From Verpa conica (taxonomy: Eukaryota > Ascomycota > Pezizomycetes > Pezizales > Morchellaceae), in NCBI GenBank assembly GCA_033030425.1, contig JAUFSD010000002.1, positions 2,480,001 through 2,544,000 on the forward strand: 64,000 nucleotides of DNA, in the 5' to 3' direction. Shown in pieces: positions 24,601-37,000 of this stretch. The position numbers were made by a program, and so were the translations under genes. Position 1 is the first letter of the stretch; each line of letters opens with the position of its first letter. The notes under the pieces are model-generated. The model saw nothing but the letters and a program-made list of their open reading frames with translations. It did no database searches and was not told where the DNA came from.

Positions 24601-26041
24601 CCAATACCGACACCACCTGCAACAACAGCTGGAAACTATTCCGGAAGAAATCTCTCGTCTCCAACTCCTCCGGGTTTGGAACCTCCTGGTGGGATGATCT
24701 CCTCAGTTTATATGGGCAAGACGGCTTCTAACGACGGGGGTTCAGGTTCTCCATCCAGATTTACACCAAGGATCCCTGGTATCCCAGGTGCACTTAGGCA
24801 GATTCAATCATCAGCAAGCTTGAAGAGTCGTAATTTGGCATCTCCCGACCAAGAATCCTTGCCTGGAACTCCCGGAGGTGGGTTATTTGCGTCCAGCAGC
24901 ACCTCGAATTTACGGAAAGCATTTCCTAGGAGCGCTACACCAGCTACCCCGAGTGTTGTCCCAGTCACGCCAATTGGGATTCCGGCAACCGCGGGGCTTC
25001 TAGCTGGGGGGATGCATTTGTTTGAGGGCAAACTACATTCACCTGCTACTCCAAGCAGCGCGGATAACCTAGCAGTAAGTACACCAGCTGCATTAGAGCC
25101 GTGTCCAGGGGAGGCATTAAGTAAACCGTACTGGCTAATGAGGTGCCTCTACCAAACTGTGGCGCATCCAAGAGGTGGATATATTTCTGCGAGAGTGTTT
25201 GTGCCGCGTGAGGTCTGGTTCATCAAAGGGGTTAAGATTAAGGCTATCGACGATAAGATTTCTGCCTGCGATCTTGTTAGTGCTGCGTTAGGGAAACTTG
25301 CGACTGTCAACCAAGACGACGTCAATGCCGTATATGAAGAAATGCAATCCCTCGAAGGTGTCCTTGACCGTGTCCAGGCCGCTCTCTCGAAGAAGCTTGG
25401 AAATGATGTTGGACCATCTGGTGCGCGCGCAATGTACGGCACGGACGGGTCTATCCCGGAGAACGGGACAAATTCAGACATGATAACAAAAACTACTGGT
25501 GTCAGCGGTGGGAAGAGTTACTTTTCATTAAGGAAACTGAGGACGAAAAACTCAAATACGGCTTTAAGTTCGGGGTATGGAAGTTCCAGTAATCTAGCGG
25601 GTGATTTTAATTTTGCTGCGAGTGGACTCCCGAAGGCGGGAAATGATATTGCAGCACAGCCAGTGAGGAATTTAGATGGGGTTACTTTTGGGGGACCACA
25701 TGCAGCTTATATCAGTGCTTTGGCGAGGCTGTTTGATTCTGCTCAGATATTGGGTACGTTACTAGCCCTTGATGGTGTAACTATAGCCTATTCCTAGGCT
25801 ATATATTAGATCCCTGTTTATGGGTGCATGATTTCTGACTGTTGTGATAGATCGACTGAACATTTTTGACGATGACAACCCTGGAAAGAAGATCCCGATG
25901 ACTGTCAAAGTCGGCCTTGAACTCAGTCACCGCCATGCCGCGGAGTTTTTCGGGTTTTATATTTGCCGTTTCGTTCTGACAGATGTTACCCTACTACTAG
26001 ATAAATTCGTGAAGCGAGGGAGTGAATGGGTCGCTGGTTAG
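21691..26041 (+). CDS. Large MIT-domain protein of filamentous ascomycetes
   Basis: Three exons, 21691-22665, 22819-25753 and 25851-26041, encode 1366 aa. The MIT domain (about 267-345) reads SALQKANTAVTLDNAENYEG, then AMEAYGDACLLLGQVM; the 153-nt intron interrupts its last helix and splicing joins LQAI to QETYIQRIEELKAL. MIT domains bind ESCRT-III tails in endosomal sorting, cytokinesis and membrane repair, so a role there is likely but inferred. About 340-1080 is disordered Ser/Pro-rich sequence, with a Glu/Arg-rich likely coiled coil near 566-665 and proline runs. From about 1080 a conserved-looking module begins (PYWLMRCLYQTVAHPRGGYI, VFVPREVWFIKGVKIKAIDD) and runs to the end, where exon 3 adds RLNIFDDDNPGKKIP and a helical tail. 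There is no AAA domain, so it is not Vps4. The start at 21691 is the first ATG; a GTG lies nine bases upstream in frame. Confidence 0.82.
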
Positions 26042-28790
26042 GCTAGTTAGGAGTTAGGTTTCTCATGGAGGTTGGGGATTTCTACGTTACCGGGGTGGTC
26101 ATCTTTGGTATCATTTACATGGCGTTTGTCTATTCCTATTATTCCCTTTGCGTTTCTTGCACATATTTCTTAAGGATGTCGGCGAAGGGTGTGTGGGTTG
26201 GCCTGTATGATTTTTTATACCTTTTCTTTCTTTTCTTTCCGTCTTGGTTTCTTTGAGGGAGCAGGTGTGAATATTTGACCTTACTTTTTTGTTTTCCTTT
26301 CCTCCTTTTAACGGATTTCATTTTCTTTTAGAGCTCACATATTTTTCTCCTTCTGGAATATGATGGGGCAAAAGTGATGGGTGTTGGATACTGGCTGCGC
26401 ATAACTACTTACACGGATGGGGTAACTTAGGATAGATGTGGGTGAATGTGTCTTTATTGTTGTCATTGAGGACGAGCGAGTATTTAGTTCATTACATGTC
26501 GGGGGGTTTATGGGATGTTTCTTTTTCTTCATGTGAATAAGATGGGGGTATGCGCCAGGGGATATCTTTTTTCTTGCTTCATGGTCATGATACTCCGAGG
26601 GTGTTCTCCTTTATTCTTATTCTTATTTGTCTCCATTGTGGCTGAGCTAGATGTAGCTACAAGACGGAAAAGGGGTCTCAGGGATAATACTACTATCGAT
26701 CAGGGTGTATCGAGATTAATCCCCCCCGGTTCTATTAAGTCCTGCGCTGAACTATTCGGTATGTGTACTAAGGCTACTGCATCAACGGCTCGATAAATGC
26801 ACGAAGAGTAAATCTGACATCGACGAGTTATAATCACCAACGAGAAGGAGGGTGATGACCCGGGACCTGGAACCCCACTTTCCACCTTCCTTCCCCACGG
26901 GGTTCCTTGAATGTGCGTTCTACATATGCCACATACATCACTATTGTGGGATTTTGTATAATAAGACAAGGCAGACCAAGAGAAAAAAACACAACAAAAG
27001 CAAAGAATGCATGATATAAAACATAGCCATTTCTTTTAGCAGCACCACATTGGCACTTAGGTTGCACATAACGCTATGATAGGGCATGGCAGGTATCCCA
27101 TGCGCACATTGGATTTCCGGTGAATAGATTAGAGGAGGGGGGTTTAGGTCGCAATTGCAATTGACCTACGAGACACAGATACACGCACCTACATCATCAT
27201 CTCTCGCTACCTTTCCCTCGGCCCCTCGGATCTTGCGTTATGCGCGGTAGTCAAAGTGAGCAAGTCGAAGGGAGGCACTGAAATAAGCAATATCGCATAT
27301 GTACTAGAAGATGAGAATGACAGAAAGGATAGGTACCATCTACAAATACCTTCCCCCCTCCCCCTTCCCGCATAATAATGATAATAACAATAATAAATAA
27401 TAAATAAATAATATAAAAACAAAAAATATAGGATACTTTCCCTATGAACATGGCTGTAAACTAACTATTTTCATATTTAGAGGAGTTTGGTCTAGTCTAA
27501 GGTAAGCTAAGGTAAGGAGATCCCCCTCCCCATCCCTTCCCTTTCCCACCTATTTTATGCACGCACGAACCTCGGAGACACTAGAGACTCATGCACGCAT
27601 AAGTTCCAATCCGACCGAGTAATCACCCAACAAGCTGCAGCCAATAAGCCCCTGCCTTGCTTCCCCGCACTTTGCTTTGGCTTTTTTCCTCTTTCTAGAG
27701 GGAAAAATTGGTAGTGGGCCTACAGAACGTAGGGACGGTCCGTTTTACTAGATGCAGGATGCATACGAGAAGCTAGGAATAGAGTGAAAGGTGATGTAAG
27801 GGGGGAGACGTCAATTAAAGAAGATTGGCATCATATTATGTCGACAGAGACCGTATATGTAAAATACCCGCAAAAAACAATATCGGATCCTAAAGAGGAT
27901 TAAAACTAAGGTGAACAATTTTATTTATAACACAAACGAGTGCTACACATACGTGGACTTGCAACTCCGCTCCTCGTGGAGCTCAATAACTATTTGCCGA
28001 TAAAGGGCTAGGTATCAATTGAAGATCTCCAATAACAATAGGTACAAAAAGCAATAGATTGCCTTTGCAGGATTTCGTTGTAAATATCGCCAAATTTTTT
28101 GGATTCCAACACTCCCCCAGCCTTAAAGAAAAACTGCTACATAAAAATAACACTAAAAATTCAAATCCCAAACGCAAATGACAAATAACTATGAGAAACA
28201 GATGAGAGAAGTATGATAAAATGATAAAAAAAAGTTCTCCACCACTATAAAGTTTTACCCCAATCACAAACAAGAAAGGGAGGAATTCGTGACGGCCGTT
28301 ATGATAAAAGCACAATCGTAAGAACATATCGGGTAGAGGAATAGATAGATATAACACGAAATGACGAGGGAAACCAAACTAGCAACACAGGTATAAGACA
28401 AAAAGCATCCACAGCAAAAATAATAAACAGATGGAAGCAGACTTAAGACCCCTAGAATATAGCTTAAGAATGATTCACAAAAACAATGACCCAAAAAAGA
28501 AAAACGTCGGAGACATGTGGTTATTGTAACAAAAAAGGATTCGCTGCGTCACTTCATATCTTTTTTTGCAAAGGAAAAGACAAAACGGAAAAGAACCCCC
28601 AAAACCAAAGCCGGCCCACCGGATCATTTCGACAAAATCCATCAATCCGGAAAAACAAAACTAAAATCAAAGACGAATGAAAGAATAGACTCTCAACTCC
28701 TGCATGCCAAATTTGATATAACCCTTGCGGAATTTTTTGGAGGGGGCAGCTAAAAAGAAAAAGAAAAAGAAATAATAGTCTATAAATAAA
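26042..28790. other. Convergent spacer MIT gene/STUA
   Basis: Tail-to-tail spacer of 2.7 kb holding both 3' UTRs. The left part is T-rich, the right part (about 28000-28780) A-rich on the + strand, consistent with the U-rich 3' UTR of the minus-strand STUA. A 10-bp tandem (CTAAGGTAAG twice) lies near 27497. No gene, RNA or transposon is seen. Confidence 0.55.
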
Positions 28791-31460
28791 TCACCGCCTG
28801 CTTGTCCGACTTGGCTGTACTGCTGATCGCGTGCGATTAAGACGACCATCTGCGGCTCTGTCGAACGTAGAGTTCCCTACAGGTGTAGAGCCCTCACGGA
28901 TAGTCTTACGCCTTTTCAATCCTTCAGTATCCCCACCAGACCTTTCATCGTGCCCTCGACTTGAAGGACGAGAGCCATTTTCATCGTCATCATCCATCCG
29001 GATACGCTTGTTAGAGGAAGGAGTCGAAGATCCATTCATCGCACCATAAGTCTGCTGAGGGGTTTGTGTAGGAATAGAAACACCCAGACCCTGTTGACCC
29101 GCGTAGCCATTATCAGGAGCACCAGCTCCATTTGACCCATTGTGCTCAGCAGCAGCATCACCACTCACCAACTGATATACATTCCTCTGTGGAGGCTGGC
29201 GGATTGCCCCACCATTAGTAGCAGTCCTTGGTGGGGTCGAATATCCATTTTGATTGTGGACCCATTGTTGCTGAGGGGTGCTAGTGGTACGTGGGGTAGC
29301 ACCTGAGCCACCATCAATAGTCCTCGGAACATTAATGCTCCCAGTACCGTATGATCGGGCCGGAGTTGATGGTGCTTGCCCGCCATGACTCGGAGATCCG
29401 GTCATCTCTGGAGAAAGATGAGGGGCATGGTCAGCGTTTAGAGGAGGGTAATAGCCTCCCGGACGATGGCCATTAGAGTAGTTGGGATCGTGAGTGTATT
29501 CCTCCTCATGATCAGCTTCGTGCTCTGCTTCCTCTTCACCTTGGTTTTGATCCTCATGATCACCCTGTTCCAATCCATTCTGCTCTTCAACTCCTTCCTC
29601 CTTCGGGTGCACCTCCTCCGCATTGTTTTGTCTTGACGATGGCCTGGAAAGTGATGCTGGAGGGCCACGAGCTGTAGGAGGTGGGCCCATATTACTAGCT
29701 TCCCTGTTCTGGTTCAGGTACTGCGTAGGTTGAGGTAGAGGCTGCCCAAACCTTTGCATGCCCTGTTGGGACATCCCTGAGGGATTTGAGTTGTATAGAC
29801 CTGGTTGGGAAGAAGGATACTGCTGCAATTGCTGTAGAGTGCCACCAGGTGGTGTTGTTGCAGGGGTGGTTGGCATGGAACGACTATTCATAACGGTGTC
29901 GATGGCCAAAGACTGGGTACCACCTCCTTGGACCATACTCCCTCCACTCCAAAAGGATGAGCCATCAGGGTTAACCCCGCCCATTACGCTTGATGCACTA
30001 GACGGAGGTGTGGGGAATGACAAACTTCGCTCAAGACCAGGTCGGTTGTTAATTTGATGAGGACCCGGTGCCAGGTTATGCGGGGCCAGATGGTGAGGGT
30101 TTTGCATACCACCTTGCATGCCATGATGATGATGCAATGGGGGCGGGTGTGGCGAAGAGATAAGCTCTGAAGGATTCCTCCTCTGCATCTGCTGATTCTG
30201 CTGAATGGCCATACTATCTTGCTTCCGGCGCTCAGCAGCAGCCATCACCGCATTGGTTCGGTGAGTGTTTGCAGGGTGGTAGAGAAGAGCACCAATGTTG
30301 TGTACAAATAGAGGGTACAATAGCTCTGTGATCTTTTCCTTATTGGCAAAGTCCAATGCACGATCAAACGGAATCCTACAGAATCACAAGTAAGCTTAAA
30401 CGAACATCATACATCTAAACGAGTGATTACTAGATGGAAAAGTTGCTTACCATACGCCCTTGAGATGCATTGGCCCAATCTTTACTACATGTCGAACCTT
30501 CTCACTCTTTAGAATTCCATCACGTCTTCCCCGGGTCATCCCAGCCACATTTAGCAACTTTGTACCGTTGATCATGTGGTTATCTTCACCGATTTGAACA
30601 CTGGTTAGCAAGAAAATTTAGATAAAACGAGGGTGCGCAAAGTACAAACCTTCTCGCCTCGCCACACACACACCCTTCGCTTCTACCTGAAAACACAAAC
30701 TACCCTCATCCTCCCACAATGTTGCAGTGACCCTAGGTTTCATCCCAGGTGGCGCATGCTGACCAGTAGTATCAAAAGGTTGGTTACCAAAGCCCCCAGC
30801 GGCTGTAGCCGACGCAGGCGTTTGCGGCCCACCCGCAGACACTGCAGTCAGTGGTGATGGACTTGGGGTTAATTGAGTGTTCTGTGGTAATGGCAGCAGC
30901 TGTTGTGTAGGGTGAACCATCGGCCCAGAAACACCTGGCTGTCCAGCAGGAGATGATACTCCATTAGAACTTGGGAATGCGAATGGTGGGAATCCGTTGT
31001 GATGAGGCTGGGAATAGTTTGGCTGAAGCACAGGAGGTTGGGGGGGGAAATTCATATTACTTCCAGACGTGGCAGTCTGAGGTGTAGGAGGCTGCCCCTG
31101 AGAAAGATGGTGCTGATGACCAAAGTCAACACCAAGGTAAGGTGGCTGGCTTTGTGATTGCATGTATCCCGAATTATCGTTTCCGTACGGCGAGAACTGA
31201 GGGCCGTGAGAAGCGTAGGATTGGGGATGTTGTTGTTGTGGGGAAGGGATATTAGGGTTGGGAAGGGCGTGTTGTTGTTGAGGTGGGCCGTTATTCCCGG
31301 TAGGAGTGTTCAACTTGCTTAATGAAGAGCCGTTGGCAGAACTAGGACCAGAATGAGCACCGTTGAGGATAGAAGTACCCAAAGAGCGAGGAGAGTTGTT
31401 GGACAGATTTGCAGCAGACTGTGGGATAGATAGAGCTGATGGCGGCTTATCGTTGGACAT
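28791..31460 (-). CDS. STUA: APSES-domain developmental transcription factor StuA
   Basis: Three exons on the minus strand: 31460-30650, 30583-30451 and 30375-28791, giving 842 aa. StuA-type factors (Efg1, Phd1, Asm1 relatives) bind WCGCGWNM-like sites and control sexual development, conidiophore form and spore maturation. Residues 1-240 are Gln/Pro/Ser-rich. The APSES DNA-binding domain spans about 243-350 and crosses both introns: [20 protein letters not shown], then [48 protein letters not shown] and [16 protein letters not shown]. The rest is disordered and Gln/Gly-rich, with basic clusters SNKRIRM and [11 protein letters not shown] near the C terminus acting as the likely nuclear signal, and an acidic Glu/Asp/His stretch in the middle. 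It is longer than typical StuA proteins (~600-650 aa), mostly by low-complexity tail. The upstream region is very long, see the leader entry. Confidence 0.93.
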
Positions 31461-34080
31461 ACTCGGCTTGGAGTAGTGAGGGTGAGGATGATTGAATGCG
31501 CCGGACGACCAAGACGAGAAGACGTCGAGAGGGGCTCTAGTATGAACCGAGGAGAGGGAAGGTAGCTCCAGCTTGTTGGTTGGACCGGTGATTGCCTTTC
31601 GATGGCGGATTTAGGGAATTCCGAGGAATATAAAAACAGTAAAGGACGAGGACTCCGTGCGTATTTCAGCCAACAGATTCGATGTCTTTATTAACCGTTC
31701 AAACAGCGGTGTGGCTTCCACCAAAAATGGGGTAGCGGCTAATCCTTCCAGTGGATGCAGCAGAAGATAACGGGATTCGTCCTGTAGCCGCGACGATGAG
31801 AACTGTCGCTCTGATGCAGGTGAGAATGCTCAACCAACCACAATAATGCAGTACAAGTCGCTCGGTAAAGTGCAGATGGATGCAGAAACGAATCAATGGA
31901 CGAGGCAAAAAAAATACCGGCCAAGGAAAAATGCCAGAAAGACTGAGAAGAACTTTTTGATACTGCAAGTAACGAACACAGAAAATCTGAGTTCGGAAAT
32001 GAAGGATGGTGCTTGAAGGGGGGTCTGGAATAGCCTGTATTATACAGTGCCGTATACTACAGTCCTGGGTTTGGGAATGCCAGGGAAGCGTATTGCCTAT
32101 CGATGAGTTGGAATGCAATGCTTTGGACGGAAGAATATTGTAAGAACTTTTTAGAGGGGGAAAACTTTTGGCGTTTGCTTCGTTTCAAATTCGTAAATGC
32201 TGGACTATTTTGGGGGGGGCGTGATTATTTTTACGTGTGATTTGTTTTGATTATCGACTGTCGTAGCAATTGCAAATAGTGCCTCGTAAACTTCGTTCGG
32301 TCGTATTCTCGTTGGTCGTCGTTCAAGAGATGCACACACACACACACACACAGCCTTATCCTCCTTGCTCCAGCAGCAGTATTTTTTCAACTGTGACTAG
32401 AGTGTCTTGGATCGGGGGAAGAGGCTTAAAATGAAATGTCGTGAAGCTCCAGTTGCGCCTTGCTGCAAGATCGGCCGGTCGTTAATGATGCAAAGGAAAC
32501 GCAGGGCGTGTATGGCAGGCGCGAAGAGAAGGGAAGAGGAATAAGGGAAGGGAGGGAAGGAATTGCGCGACGAACCGAGCAGGAGAGGTTGAGCGAGGGG
32601 AGGGGGTGGGAGAGGATGTAGGGTAGGGTAGGGGGGGTGTGTGGAGGAGGAGGAAGTGATGGGAAGAGGTTCGAAGAGAGGCTGGGGGAAGCTTGAGGAG
32701 TGAACGAAGAGAGTCGAGAAGAGGAAGAGCGAATGTAGAATTTACGACGTTGCTGCGGGTCTTGCAGGGAACGCAGCAGCAGCAGCAAGCAATGATGGTC
32801 CGTCCAAGAGGAGGTCTTCTTTTTTTTTTTTTTCACCTTCTTGCCCTCACGCAGTGCAGTGGATGGGATGGAGGGGTGCGAAGAGGAAAAGGAGGAGGCA
32901 GGTATGTATGTACGTACGTACGCTGGCCGTCTGTCTCGTTTTTTTTTTTTCTTACTGTCTTCTCACGCTGCCCTCGCCGTCTTGTCTAGTAGAGAGGCTG
33001 GATTGGAGGCTGGGCGGGCTGGACAGGGGCTACGGCGAGAGGTGTCAAACCGTTCAGGCTCTGGCGAGGGACTTTCGACTTGGACTTGCCGGGGCAAGAG
33101 AAGGGAACAGTGGACGGATGTGTGAGAGGGAGGGGGGGTTGGGACGGCGCAATCGAGTGAGAGCTTTCGGGACAGTTAATCCAACTTACTCACTCAGTGT
33201 TGCCCCATTGGTCAATCCAAGGGAGCAGAGTGGGTACTTACCAGTCTGGTGGAATTCGCAGTTGATTTCTCAATCACTTCTATATCTCGTTTTTTTCGTT
33301 ATCCTTTTCGTATCTACTACTTTCTCGTCCTCCTCCCTCTACCCTCGATCTCTTGCCTTTCACCTCCTTTCCTCCTTTCCCGTCTTTGCTGGGCCAAGGA
33401 AGGGGCAAGGAATTAACACAAATGATAATAAAATATAATGAACCCCCTTCGGAAGATGGAAGAAAAAGGAAAGAAAGGGAAAAAAGAGCAATCCAGCGAG
33501 AATGTCGGTCCCTTTCCCAGGCCAGCACAGCGCAGCGCCAGTCCCAGATACCCCTCCTCGTGAGTAGTCCTGCGGAGAGCGAGAGCCACCCTCCAGTCTG
33601 AACGAACCAGGCGGAGGGAAGGGTTGCTGAGTGGGAGGCTGCCGGGGTCTGCTGCTATTGGTTGGCTCGGCACCCGCAACGAAGGGTGCAGGGGTTCGAG
33701 TGAGAATTGGCGCAGACGGGGACTGCAGGCGCGACAGCTACAACGCATCTGGTTAGCCTGACGGATCTTGGGTTGGTGCAGGGTTAGGGGAGAAAGTTGG
33801 TAGCATGTCCCAATGCGGCTAGCGCTGTGGTCTGGTGGAGTGTGCGTTGGCAAGGAGGAGCCATGTATAAAAATGGAAGCATTGTTACTCCGCTCATTGG
33901 CGGTGGTCTTGGAGGGATCATAGACGCGAGCGTGGGGATAGGAAGGAGCCACGGCCCAGGGAAAAACTTGTGAACGTGGGGAAAGGGAGGGTTCTGAGGC
34001 CAACATGGAGGGAAAAATAATAGCAGTTGTGAAAGGCCTAGAGACTGCCTCGGCTGCAAACTCGCAAATATCACTTACTC
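31461..34080 (-). promoter_or_regulatory. Probable long 5' leader and proximal promoter of STUA with upstream ORFs
   Basis: The 2.6 kb ahead of the StuA start codon has features of a long leader. In the sense of the gene it contains several AUG-started short frames (139 codons at 32118-31699, 61 at 32390-32205, 136 at 32836-32426), strongly pyrimidine-rich sequence at 32500-32720, and a consensus splice donor GTAAGT at 33241. Sequences reading ATTGG/CCAAT lie near 33206, 33654 and 33897. A (CA)10 run is at 32333-32352. In Aspergillus stuA a long leader with small ORFs is known to control translation; applying this here is inference. The transcription start cannot be placed. Confidence 0.45.
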
Positions 34081-37000
34081 TTACAAGTATCAGATCTAGA
34101 ATAAGCTAGCAGAAGCAGAAGCAGCAGAAGCAGCAGCAGCAGTAACAGTAGCAGAGGAGAGATGGCCGGTAAGGAACAAATGCGCCGGGAAAAATGAAAT
34201 AAAAATTCAAAGTCTAGGAATATGAAATGGTTGGTCTCCGCTGTAGCTCTACTTCCTGTATTGGTATCTCACCAAATCAAAGACACAACGACACGCGACA
34301 GACGGAAGGGACAAGTCTGATTTTAGTTCGGTGGTCTATCGCGTGGTTCTTGCCGATTCGCAGTCTGTGTGGGTCTTTGGCGCACCCCTGGCTGATGCGA
34401 TGTGAATTGACGTGACCAGAAAATCGATCTGTCCTACAAGCGAATTGCTTGCCTCAGCGTGAGACACGAGACTCACGACTTGATCGGATAATATTGAGGG
34501 GCGTCAATGATTGGGTATACCGGATAGAACTGGTCGGCGGATAACGACAGAGTCAATGGCAGATGATGCAAGATTAAGATAGATATCGAGGGCGGACACT
34601 GTTGGTAAGCGTTCCGGACAATGCTGCCCTTCCGGTGGTGTTACTTCCTATTGATGCTATCTAAATACGGGCGATGAATGTAAATCAGTAGATATTCCTT
34701 TTTAACAGAAGCTATTGCTTTGATAGTTCTAGGTTTTGCCATCTAGCGCGATGGATGTACCAGTATCGAAGTCTCCCATCTCCGACTGCAATATGCTCTC
34801 CATCCAGCCTGATTATTATGGAACAAGAAGGGATCGCACACACTCACACTCACACACACTCGCGGGAAAAGTAAATCGGGGACGCGCCGGCAAAAAGCAA
34901 GGAGCTTGGGTAAGAATGGTGTTGGGGGTGTCAGAGCCACTGTGCTCCTCTCGCTACTGCTAGTGGAGCTTGTGTTGCGTATGTGATAGGCACAACCACA
35001 GCCGCAAATGGGAGAGAGAGTTGTAACTTTTCGAGACGAGGAACTCAATTCTATGTAGTGGCTAGTGATATGTAGGAACAAAAGGATCGCGGGCAGGAAG
35101 AATGCGATCTCTGCCTCCGGTGCAACTGCTCGTGGCTTTCTTACTACGGATAGAGGCTGGTAGGCATATTTAACCTCTGTGTGCTTCTTTCAGATCCATC
35201 AGGGCTCTAGCTTCTTGTTCTCCCGATGAATTTCCCTTCTTTGATTGTTATTCTCGTTAGGAGGAGAATACCACACTAGAAAATTTGCCCACTAAGAAAC
35301 TCACACTCTCGTATACTTGTTCTCGATGTAACAATCAAAGGACGAAACACGGTCCACACGGGACTCCAACAAACGCACGCAGTTGTGCTATTTCATGCCA
35401 AACGGATGCATACTCGCGTAGCTCTCCCGGATCCTCAACCTACATCGACATATGTCCTCAATTTGGTCAATCGGAAACATGAACAAAGGCCTTACTTCCG
35501 TTCCGTCACGTTGCACTCATCCTGCCGACGTGCCTTGCCTGACTAGGCACGGAACGGATTATCACAGCCTCCTTGATTATTTCCCGCTCATTCTCCTCTG
35601 TCGGCCTTACACAGAGCTCTTTTGCCTCCATCTTTATTCCGTTCCCGAGGGCCACTGCAAGAGAAGCATGTAAGCCCTTCTCCGTACCTTCTTTTATTGT
35701 CTCTCGTCAAAGCACTCTGCAACATGTACTGCAACCTTGTTTACTCTGTAAGCCGAAAATCTCCGGTCGGTTTTCCTCTTAGTTCCCGCCACTAAGTAGA
35801 TTTACTGCAGGATGACTGCAATTGGGCTGTGTGGTTGCGCGAATTTCACGTGACTGGCGAGTGATGTCCCATGACTGTTGCCGGTGGCTTTTGGGAGGAG
35901 AACCAATATTAACTAGAGTTGTACTCTATTAGAGATGCATGTATCTACCAATATACTCTCGTTTCAAAAGCAGGTTATTTCAACACTGCAGATTCCACCA
36001 CGTTTACCATTAATCCCTTTTTTTTTCCCCTCTGCCGCCCCCGCGGAAAACAGCGGCGAGCTGCGAGCGTTGCTTCCATATGGACTAGAGTAGTTGGTAC
36101 ATTTAGCAGTGCAGCGGACGTTGTTGCGAGGAACACCACGCTCATTAGCAGATCTCTATTAGCGTAACGCTCTGAGCTAGGGTATTCTATCCGTTCCCGA
36201 TGCCAGATGCGCTTGGACTCCTGAATCCCTTTTTTTCCGGCTCGTTTCAATTTTTTCCTATAATCTGTTTTTTCCTACTCTTCCCCGCCTTGTGCCGTTT
36301 CTGGTCTAAAATGGTCTTTACTCTCGGCGCGGCTCAGAGAAAAATAAAAAACGCGTGACAGAAGACATGCAACCTCCCGCTGTTCCACAATCCTTGATCA
36401 TCTCTAGGCAAGGAAAGGGAAATGCCATTCAATCGACTTTGCAGTCTTGTAGTCAATTCCCTTTGAACTGTCTTTTTCGATACATCTCATTATGATTTCT
36501 TCACGATACATGTATGTATAGATGTATGTATTGCAAGTTCTTTTCGATGCCATATCTAGCTGCGCTGCTACTATTGCGCCCTTGGCAGTGTACCCGGAAG
36601 AACACTCGCCTGGCGCACAATTAATCCGTTTGCACACCACCTCCCCCCAAGAATGCTCCCCACATACCCGATCTTACACTCCACTTAGCCAAAAAATCAG
36701 AAAAAATAGGTGTGTCCTGCGGAATCTATTGGTGTCGACTGGATACACGTATTATGCACAGTCCCTGCAGGTAGCGGGGCTGCAGTTTGCATCACGCAAG
36801 CCGCTGTGCGTAAAGCCACTTGCATATGCATTCAACGCTGATCTCGACGTCTGGGCTGCGAGGTTGCGGGAAGCCACTTGGGTTCCGGTGGGTGCGACCT
36901 TCGACGGGACCGGGGTAACACCACCATAATTGGATTTGCGGTAGAAGTAATTACTTGATCATACCAGTGTAGCAGCCCCAGGGCGTGTGTTGTGTGCGAC

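Noticed and set aside
32854..33438. Plus-strand open frame of 194 codons opposite the StuA leader
   Set aside because: Antisense to the probable leader, low-complexity, no domain; more likely a product of biased composition.
34110..34155. GCA/GAAGCA trinucleotide tract as a possible coding repeat
   Set aside because: No open frame of useful length spans it and it lies upstream of the StuA leader; treated as a simple repeat.
36522..36929. Plus-strand open frame of 135 codons in the gene desert
   Set aside because: No family resemblance and no splice extension; kept out for lack of support.
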